Shown: one piece after another, positions 56,406-64,000 of the stretch | Numbering within the stretch: the first letter of the stretch is position 1 | Layout: each line of letters opens with the position of its first letter | From: Agriotes lineatus | Lineage: Eukaryota > Arthropoda > Insecta > Coleoptera > Elateridae | Direction: 5' to 3' | DNA length: 64,000 bases | NCBI GenBank assembly: GCA_940337035.1 | Contig: CALNHX010005182.1 | Coordinates: forward strand, 47,978-111,977 | Translations under genes and position numbers: made by a program | Notes under the pieces: model-generated | The model's input: the letters and a program-made list of their open reading frames with translations, nothing else | What the model was told of the DNA's origin: nothing | Databases searched by the model: none

Positions 56406-58268
56406 TGAAACAATAAGAAAGCCGACCTGCGATTAATTAATAAAATAAGCAATGGTAGTAAAAATCGCAGATCAACCCCCCTACCATTTATACACCACGG
56501 CAGCTCTGAAAAACTGTTACTTAAATTATTCTCCTTAGCATAGAATTTCGGCTTAGACCGCGTAGTATTTGTATATGAACACCCAGCATTTTCTGGCTTA
56601 ATGTGCCTTGCACGTTGTGAAGTCGAGCAAAAACCCGCGCGATGGCCATGCTCTTTGGTGGCTCGTGTTGTTTGAGTATCTTGAGAACGAGGATACTTAG
56701 GCAGATTTGGCCGTTTTGCTGTTTGTGCATCCATATTCACTATGGATGCACAAACAGCAAAACGGCCAAATCTGCCTAAGTATCCTCGTTCTCAAGATAC
56801 TCAAACAACACGAGCCACCAAAGAGCATGGCCATCGCGCGGGTTTTTGCTCGACTTCACAACGTGCAAGGCACATTAAGCCAGAAAATGCTGGGTGTTCA
56901 TATACAAATACTACGCGGTCTAAGCCGAAATTCTATGCTAAGGAGAATAATTCGAGTAACCGCGAAAGCCTCAAACAATACATAACTGTTACTTACTCAC
57001 CGCGATGGCCGACTAGCTCAAATATCGGCGGCCTTAGATCGTAGGTTCAAATCATCAGCTATGTACCCTGGAATGTCTTCAAAAAAAGGAAAGGAAAATG
57101 GAAATGGGCGCCAGAAATCAAAAGATTTCAAATAACAAGAAGAAAAATAAACTACAAGTGACTAGCGTTTAATTAATCATTAATAAAAGTTTTGAAGAGT
57201 CAGTAACCAATAATCAGGATAATTAAAATGTAAATAATGTAATACCACAATTGTGTATCTTAACTGAAGGTTGCGACACTCATAAAATTAAGAACCCCTT
57301 TCGGGTTATTTTAATAACTTTAACAAAAACACTCGTGGGATAAGCTTATCACAGTCATCTAATAAAACCTTCTGTTGGGCTATTGAAAATAAATAGCGTG
57401 ACTGTACCTTTTACATAGGGTCGAAACACACATCAAAAATAGCAAAATTTATAACTGGGCATAATTAACTATAAGCATGAAAATTTAATGTAAAAAGCAA
57501 GAGCATGTATCAAATTGAACATTACATTTTAATAATTGCAAAACGTATGAATTTAAGTTTTAAATATTGACGGGTTTAAAATGTATAAATGGAGAAACCA
57601 GATATCAAAAACACGATAAATCTCGGAACAGCACAACTAACCTCGCAAAATAAGCTGGACGTGAACGGCTACAACCCTTGTTGGAATCGCCAAGGATGCG
57701 CAGAAAATTGCTGCAGAAGCATCCCCAAAAAGGCAGCAAAAGCATCTTCAAAAGGCCGCAAAACGCCGAACCCAGCAGGTGTCGAAAGTGCGATAAGGCT
57801 TGGCCTCCGAGATAAACTCGTTGTTGAAACGGAACTGGTAATTAAGAGCTAAGAACGAATTTAGTTACTATGGAGATAATAAAACAGAAAAGCGCAATCG
57901 TACCTGATCATAATCAGCCCCCAGGAAACACATTGCCCAATGAAATTGGTTGAGCGCACGTAATTTGGCTTAATTAAAAACAAGGCTTAGCCTCGCCGGT
58001 ATCGGCGGGCTCAAGCGAAGACAGCAAAATGCCCGGACGAAAAATTTCGTGCCCGAAAGAAGGCTCGCACTCCGATAAGAGATAGCGGAGGTCGAGAGAG
58101 CATTGCGCAAACGATAAGAACTTGATCCAGGTATAAAATACGTTGGTTTGGAAAATTTACGAATTCGAAATGCAAAAGGATTTATAATTTAACTAAAAAT
58201 ATACAGGTTAAGCCTGAAATAATTGGATAAATGGCGAAACAATTAGGCTAAGCCAAAAAATTGTTTCA
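56406..58268 (-). repeat. 3' LTR of the non-coding element, with palindrome inserted
   Basis: 1863 bp: the 1389-bp LTR plus a 460-bp insertion, a 12-bp target duplication and two single-base differences. The 87-codon + strand frame at 57589-57852 is not conserved in the other LTRs (a one-base indel breaks it in the 5' LTR), so I do not call it a gene. Confidence 0.9.
56524..56983. mobile_element. Perfect 2x212-bp palindrome inserted in an LTR
   Basis: Arms 56524-56735 and 56741-56952 are exact inverted copies by eye, separated by TTCAC, and followed by 31 bp of unique sequence. The insertion is flanked by the 12-bp direct repeat AACTGTTACTTA (56512-56523 and 56984-56995), present once in the sister LTR. 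Each arm contains an open frame starting ATGGATGCACAAACAGC next to the centre (about 70 codons, Arg/Lys/Thr-rich, start MDAQTAKRPNLPKYPRSQ). No homology of this peptide is known to me. Confidence 0.9.
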
Positions 58269-58276
58269 CTCCCCAC
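58269..58276 (-). promoter_or_regulatory. Polypurine tract of the non-coding LTR element
   Basis: The minus strand reads GTGGGGAG directly before TGAAACAA of the 3' LTR. Plus-strand DNA synthesis of LTR elements is primed at such a tract. Its position supports minus orientation. Confidence 0.65.
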
Positions 58277-60585
58277 GGCCAAAAGAAATAAAAAGGTTTA
58301 AATATGAAAACATTAAAAAAAATGTAGGAAACCATAGGATTCGAGAATGAGATCGATGATGCTAACACCAAAAGCGAAACGCTATCGAAAAAATCCTCTT
58401 TCGAGAAGATAAGCCAAGGGAAACAACCCTTATAAATCGGCTTAAAAATAACAGGGGCACCACATAGGACACCGCCAAAAAAAATAGACGTGCTGTCTAA
58501 ACCGGACAGAAGCCTAAAAAACTGCTAAACACAGCAAAAACTGACTGCATCACATAGGACACAATCCACCTTCCTACAAACATCCGAAAAACTCACAAAA
58601 ATCCGAAAAACTCGCACCGCATCATCATCACTCACTCCAAATCTAAAATAACCCAATATCAAAAAAGTATGAGAGTAAAAAAAATTATCTTCAAAAAAAT
58701 GAAACACAGTAAGTACTGCGACAAAAAGATTCGGGTGAAAACCCAGGAAAAGATCCTAAAAACCATATGCCCGCCCCGAATTTAGGTAGAGACCCCAGAA
58801 GCCGAAGGGAACGACCGCAAAACCACCAAACCCCGCTCGGGCATTCAGCCAGTCGTCGCAGCTAGATGGAAAAGGCGCGCCCGGTGACGGACTGAATGTA
58901 GCTCCCTCACTGAGTCGGATGGCAACACAATCGCTAGCCCCAACCCCCAGAAATCTCCACAAGGCCGAAAAAACCAACCCAAATAACAATAAAATGAAAA
59001 AAACCCGAAACAAGTATAAACTCGTCTCAAAAAATCACATAAAAAACAACATAGCTAACAAGCTATGAACAACGACCTGAAAATCAAATCGGTCAAGGTC
59101 CTAAGCGAACACAAGCATGAATGGGGAAAGCACTCTTAAAAAAGTCCCAAAATATGGAAAGAAACGAGCCCAACTGCTAGCGTTGCTTAGAGAGAGAACA
59201 AGATGACGTTGCTCCTCAATGGTGACCTTCCCTGCATGCCCAACCTACCACCCTATACGTTACAAAGGGGAAGAACTAGATGATGACGTTCCCAAACAGT
59301 GACCTTCCCTGCATGCCCAACCTACCACCCTAGCAAGAAACAAAAAGCACAAAAAACAAGTTTTTAAAAGAGACACTGTAGGTGTTTCCACGGTCACAAT
59401 ATCCTATAATACCATAGTCCAAATTCAAATAAGCGAAGCGCTTTTGAAAAAATCCTCAAATGAGACGGAAGTAATGGCAAGAAAAAGGAAAGTGAAAAGC
59501 ACTAGAATGCAAGATCCATAGGGAACATACCCTACAGCAACTTTTAAAAACAGAAGAGAAAACGGGACATAAGGAAAAGAGAAAAGGAAAGAAGAGGAAA
59601 ATGAACCAAAAAACCAGAGTTCGGAAAAACTCACGCTGCCACACCCACTCATCCAAGCTTCGACTGGCTAGGTCTACCATTCCATGCCGTGACCCGGGTT
59701 TACGGAGACATGGACACGCTTAAAGAAGAGGAAACACAAAAAAGCAAACCGCCTTCAATCGTAAGGGAAAATCCGCACTCAGACAAATGCGTAAAAAGAC
59801 GCAAAAAATTGCATAGAAAAAAATGCATAACAAGATGCAATAGCGCATCTAAACCGACGCAAAAAATATCTCCTGTCACGTCTAACAGAAGAAAAACCTG
59901 CACCACATCGGACACAGAAAAAAATATAGACACCCTGTTTACACCGAACAGGGGCCTAAAACGAGGACTGCCTCACATCGGACGCAGCCAACAAAAGCCT
60001 CGCATCCAAAAATCGCATCCAAAAAAGGAAATGCATAATAACGCATTCAAAAAAAATTAAGAGCCAGAAAGAACAACCCGGAAACAACCCGTCGAGACCC
60101 TTAGTAAACACAAGTACGGTGAGGCAAGTAAATAAAAATCCCAAAAATGGAGTAAACTACACCAAACCGCACAAGTAATTCACGCAGGCCCTCGACCCAC
60201 CGATACGCAACCAAAGGAAGGATAAGGAAAAACCAAACATACCACACTACCAAAGCACACACGCAACCAATCAAAGAAACCATTCAGAAACGTCATTCAC
60301 CAAAGCATACCCTTTCAACAAAGTCCATCACACTACCCATAAACATACCGCTAAACCAATCATTCGTCAAGAAAGATGAGGGAAGAAAAGTCAATAAACA
60401 ACCGAACGAAAGGATACGTAAAGAAAGGAAAAGAAAAGAAAGTCAAATATAAATACGTGCACTACAACAAGATAAAAATTACAAAATGGCATATGAAGTA
60501 AAAATTTAAAGAGTACAAAATTAAATATTGATAAATAAAGACATCCAGGTAAACACAGCTGATGTAACTACCAAAATCGAGAGCC
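58277..60585 (-). other. Internal region of the non-coding LTR element
   Basis: About 2.3 kb, rich in A on the + strand (T on the sense strand), with no RT, integrase or gag motif in any frame. The longest frame, 123 codons on the antisense strand (59689-60060), is Lys/Arg-rich and without domain. A roughly 50-bp segment with GTGACCTTCCCTGCATGCCC is repeated at about 59202-59254 and 59282-59331. Any conserved RNA structure for packaging would lie here. Confidence 0.75.
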
Positions 60586-60603
60586 CCATAGCGTTGGTCG
60601 CCA
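60586..60603 (-). promoter_or_regulatory. Primer-binding site of the non-coding LTR element
   Basis: The minus strand reads TGGCGACCAACGCTATGG one base after the 5' LTR end. The first eight bases equal those of a tRNA-Arg-type PBS (TGGCGACC); the following bases differ, so the priming tRNA is uncertain. Confidence 0.65.
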
Positions 60604-60604
60604 G

Positions 60605-61993
60605 TGAAACAATAAGAAAGCCGACCTGCGATTAATTAATAAAATAAGCAATGGTAGTAAAAATCGCAGATCAACCCCCCTACCATTTATACACCACGGC
60701 AGCTCTGAAAAACTGTTACTTACTCACCGCGATGGCCGACTAGCTCAAATATCGGCGGCCTTAGATCGTAGGTTCAAATCATCAGCTATGTACCCTGGAA
60801 TGTCTTCAAAAAAAGGAAAGGAAAATGGAAATGGGCGCCAGAAATCAAAAGATTTCAAATAACAAGAAGAAAAATAAACTACAAGTGACTAGCGTTTAAT
60901 TAATCATTAATAAAAGTTTTGAAGAGTCAGTAACCAATAATCAGGATAATTAAAATGTAAATAATGTAATAACACAATTGTGTATCTTAACTGAAGGTTG
61001 CGACACGCATAAAATTAAGAACCCCTTTCGGGTTATTTTAATAACTTTAACAAAAACACTCGTGGGATAAGCTTATCACAGTCATCTAATAAAACCTTCT
61101 GTTAGGCTATTGAAAATAAATAGCGTGACTGTACCTTTTACATAGGGTCGAAACACACATCAAAAATAGCAAAATTTATAACTGGGCATAATTAACTATA
61201 AGCATGAAAATTTAATGTAAAAAGCAAGAGCATGTATCAAATTGAACATTACATTTTAATAATTGCAAAACGTATGAATTTAAGTTTTAAATATTGACGG
61301 GTTTAAAATGTATAAATGGAGAAACCAGATATCAAAAACACGATAAATCTCGGAACAGCACAACTAACCTCGCAAAATAAGCTGGACGTGAACGGCTACA
61401 ACCCTTGTTGGAATCGCCAAGGATGCGCAGAAAATTGCTGCAGAAGCATCCCAAAAAGGCAGCAAAAGCATCTTCAAAAGGCCGCAAAACGCCGAACCCA
61501 GCAGGTGTCGAAAGTGCGATAAGGCTTGGCCTCCGAGATAAACTCGTTGTTGAAACGGAACTGGTAATTAAGAGCTAAGAACGAATTTAGTTACTATGGA
61601 GATAATAAAACAGAAAAGCGCAATCGTACCTGATCATAATCAGCCCCCAGGAAACACATTGCCCAATGAAATTGGTTGAGCGCACGTAATTTGGCTTAAT
61701 TAAAAACAAGGCTTAGCCTCGCGGTATCGGCGGGCTCAAGCGAAGACAGCAAAATGCCCGGACGAAAAATTTCGTGCCCGAAAGAAGGCTCGCACTCCGA
61801 TAAGAGATAGCGGAGGTCGAGAGAGCATTGCGCAAACGATAAGAACTTGATCCAGGTATAAAATACGTTGGTTTGGAAAATTTACGAATTCGAAATGCAA
61901 AAGGATTTATAATTTAACTAAAAATATACAGGTTAAGCCTGAAATAATTGGATAAATGGCGAAACAATTAGGCTAAGCCAAAAAATTGTTTCA
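60605..61993 (-). repeat. 5' LTR of the non-coding element (1389 bp)
   Basis: Intact reference copy of this LTR family. In minus orientation it begins TGAAACAATTTTTTGGC and ends CTTATTGTTTCA. The ends form a short inverted repeat, as usual. Homologues in the window are the LTR at 56406, the solo LTR at 46841 and a diverged piece at 24223. Confidence 0.9.
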
Positions 61994-61997
61994 AACC

Positions 61998-63662
61998 ACC
62001 AGACCGATTTTTAAATTTTTCAATCCAAATTGGAAAACCGAGGTCCACACCGACACCAGTAAGGTAGGACTTGCTGCTGTTTTATGTCAAAAAGATGAGG
62101 CAACGGGTAAAAGACATGCAATAGCATATTACAGCAGACACACGTCAATTGCTGAACAACATCATTCTTACCAACTTGAAACTTTAGCAGTTATCGAATC
62201 GTTTCGCTATTTCCGCGTTTATTGGTAGGCATACAGTTCACTCTAATGACAGGTTGCATTGCAATACGTAATGCCGCAGAAAAAAAAGACTTAATTCCAC
62301 GCGTGGCACGGTAGTGGTTAGAATTGCAAGTTATACTTTTGATATCCAGTATCGTTCTGGCCTTAAAATGAATCATGTAGATTGTCTCAGCCGGAACCCA
62401 CCAAAAACTGTGTTATGGGTTGTAAACGTCACAGAGGGTGAATGGCTGTTGGCGGCGCAACTCCAGGACGAGACAACCTGCATGATTCGAGAGCTTTTCA
62501 TGAAAAAGGACAACAGTTCTGTCAGTAAACAATATTGCTTCCAGTATGCACCTGGAAAGGTATATAGACAGTTAGAAGACGGTTTAACAAAGTGGTTAGT
62601 GCCGAAGTCTAACCGGTGGCAGATCTGTAAATTGTGCCACGATGATATGGGTCACTTTGGGTCGACAAAACCTTAGAGAAAATACGAGAAAATTATAATT
62701 TTCCGGGAATGCCTCGATTTGTCACAAAATACGTAAATTCGTGTTGAAACTGCCTCTATTACAAAGTCCCATCCGGAAAGAAACCAGGTCAACTTCATCC
62801 CATTGAGAAGATAGCAGTACCATTTCCCACTCTATATCTAGATCATGTAGGCCCATTTGTCCATAGTAAACGGCAGAACGCTCAGGTACTTGTCATAGTA
62901 GATGGTTTTACAAAGTTCACTCTCATTGAGACTGTTAAGAAGACCAAGACACGCTATGCTATCAAAGCCCTAACCGGGTTCATTGACATTTTTGGGGTAC
63001 CAGTGCGTATAATCACAGATTGAGGTATTAGTTTTCGAGCTCACACGTTTAAAATGTTCTGTCAGACACATGGAATTAAACATATTTTGAACGCGGTTGC
63101 CACCCCATGTGCCAATGGTCAATGTGAAAGATACAATCGTACTGTACTGGGTTCATTAGCTGCCTTGAATGGAGGCAGAGAAGATGAAATCTGGGATACT
63201 CATGTGAAAACTGTGCAGAAGGGTATGAATACACCTGTCAATCGAGCAATCGGTTTGACCCCGTCTGAAGTACTATTTGGTACAAGGCCACGTTTCATGT
63301 CGGAGATTCTTCTTCTGAGAGAACTTGCAGAAGATATTGACCGATTAGATTTGTCAGAAATTCGTGAAAAGGTGAAAGCGCGAATAACTGACGAGCAAGG
63401 CAAACAGAAGAAAAAGTTCGACTCAAAGAGGGCAAAGGCTCTAAAATATCCCGCTGGAACTTTGGTCTTAGTTTGAATTACTAGTATACCTGCGACTGGC
63501 AATAGTAAAAAGCTATATCCAAAGTTTCGGGGACCGTACAGAATCGTGACCGTTCTATCCAATGAGCGGCACGAAGTAGAAGATCTGAGAGGCAGACGTA
63601 AACAGCGAACAGTAGTGGCTGTTGACCAAATTAAATCATGTATTACTTTAGCAGACAAGTAA
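61998..63662 (+). pseudogene. gypsy RNase H and integrase
   Basis: RNase H starts right after the insertion: FNPNWKTEVHTDTSKVGLAA, then HAIAYYSRHTSIAEQHHSYQ and ETLAVIESFRYFRVY up to 62226. A damaged stretch follows; 62314-62676 holds IQYRSGLKMNHVDCLSRNP and HDDMGHFGSTK (start of the integrase zinc region). The integrase core reads YLDHVGPFVHSKR (first Asp) near 62840, VPVRIITD (second Asp) followed by a TGA, and ANGQCERYNRT (Glu) near 63118. The C-terminal part includes FGTRPRFMSE, FRGPYRIVTVL (GPY/F module) and ends at the TAA of 63660-63662. It would process and insert element cDNA. Stops at 62677, after IITD and at 63474 show loss of function. Confidence 0.87.
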
Positions 63663-63778
63663 GTAACGTGTGTACGGCGTCGGGATGCATGCAAGATGAG
63701 GAAAGTACGCGTATGGCATTGCTTGCTTGGCTCGACGTACGTATTAAACATCACAGCATGTAAACACCCCCGAAGCAC

Positions 63779-64000
63779 ATGAATCAGTGTGTATAGTGTC
63801 ACACGTATGTAGAACACAATCAGTTGTGTTCGAAGCATACAATACACTCGAGGCACACAAATAGATGAATCAGTGTGTACAGTGTCGTACGTACGTATCT
63901 ACAACACAATCAGTTGTGTTCGAAAATACAATACACTCGAGGCACAAAAATAGATGAATCAGTGTGTACAGTGTCGTACGTACGTATCTACAACACAATC
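63779..64000 (+). repeat. Tandem repeat, 86-89-bp unit, running off the window
   Basis: ATGAATCAGTGTGTA recurs at 63779, 63865 and 63954. Each unit includes ACAACACAATCAGTTGTGTT or a close variant (a short palindrome AACACAA/TTGTGTT) and ATACACTCGAGGCAC. It follows the gypsy integrase and may belong to the untranslated region or LTR of that element. Confidence 0.85.

Larger units (their letters stand above)
56406..61993 (-). mobile_element. Non-coding LTR retrotransposon (LARD-like), full length
   Basis: Two LTRs, 56406-58268 and 60605-61993, enclose 2336 bp without gag or pol. The outermost ends are TGAAACAATAAG and ATTGTTTCA. AACC flanks the whole (56402-56405 and 61994-61997), a 4-bp target duplication inside gypsy pol. 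On the minus strand the 5' LTR end is followed after one base by TGGCGACCAACGC (PBS), and GTGGGGAG precedes the 3' LTR (PPT), so the element runs on the minus strand. The LTRs differ, apart from one insertion, at only about five positions that I noticed, so this copy is young. It must borrow gag and pol from another element. Confidence 0.9.
55880..63662 (+). mobile_element. Ty3/gypsy element remnant interrupted by a younger LTR element
   Basis: pol begins within the RT near 55880, is cut at 56401-56405, and resumes at 61994 in RNase H, continuing through integrase to 63662. The interrupting element is bounded by the duplicated AACC, which confirms the two halves were once contiguous. No gag, protease, env or LTR of this gypsy copy was recognised in the window. 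Sequence after 63662 has tandem repeats and may be its 3' untranslated region or LTR. Confidence 0.88.

Noticed and set aside
57589..57852. 87-codon frame in the LTR
   Set aside because: Broken by a one-base difference in the sister LTR and not conserved in the solo LTR; likely chance.
59689..60060. Lys/Arg-rich 123-codon frame as a gag-like gene of the non-coding LTR element
   Set aside because: It is antisense to the element orientation given by PBS and PPT and shows no zinc knuckle or capsid motif.
63200..63856. 218-codon minus-strand open frame
   Set aside because: It is antisense to the gypsy integrase, whose sense-strand motifs are clear; the frame has no domain of its own.

Overview
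This window looks like insect nuclear DNA. It is AT-rich, has one spliced host gene with introns of 53-58 bp, and is otherwise packed with eukaryotic transposable elements (LINE, Penelope, Ty3/gypsy, hAT, Tc1/mariner, pogo and foldback types). The very short introns and the gut-type chitin deacetylase suggest a beetle, but that is an inference.

Layout: (1) 1-3350 holds the last five exons of a chitin deacetylase gene on the + strand; its 5' exons lie outside the window. (2) 5800-6955 is a decayed mdg1/412-like LTR element carrying a TA-flanked MITE. (3) 7961-10557 is a 5'-truncated LINE with RT, RNase H and a terminal zinc knuckle. (4) 10600-13830 holds several hairpin-forming repeats and a jockey-like LINE split by a 460-bp foldback element. 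(5) 14897-16972 is a hAT element with matching ends and an exact 8-bp target duplication; its dead transposase is interrupted by a 338-bp palindromic element that carries a tRNA-like module. (6) 21330-28430 holds a pogo-like transposase, a palindromic MITE, an LTR fragment and an IS630/Tc1-like transposase. (7) 28440-30200 is a Penelope-like element whose RT keeps YVDD. (8) 32985-45240 is a run of broken LINE pieces (RTE-like and CR1-like) and a second Penelope piece. (9) 46075-51590 holds double-hairpin elements, a solo LTR and a mariner-like element with long inverted arms that duplicate the start of its own transposase. (10) 52000-55020 holds minisatellites and a deleted mariner derivative split by a solo LTR. 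(11) 55880-63662 is a Ty3/gypsy pol cut in two by a young 5.6-kb LTR element (56406-61993) that has no coding capacity of its own; one of its LTRs has in turn received a perfect 2x212-bp palindrome.

Only the chitin deacetylase looks like a working host gene. The nested insertions give a relative order: gypsy pol first, then the non-coding LTR element, then the palindrome; jockey then foldback; hAT then tRNA-bearing palindrome; mariner derivative then solo LTR. The most unusual items are the non-coding LTR element, the perfect palindrome with a 12-bp target duplication, the tRNA-bearing palindrome and the mariner family with duplicated transposase ends. No bacterial-type operon, CRISPR array or intact RNA gene was seen.
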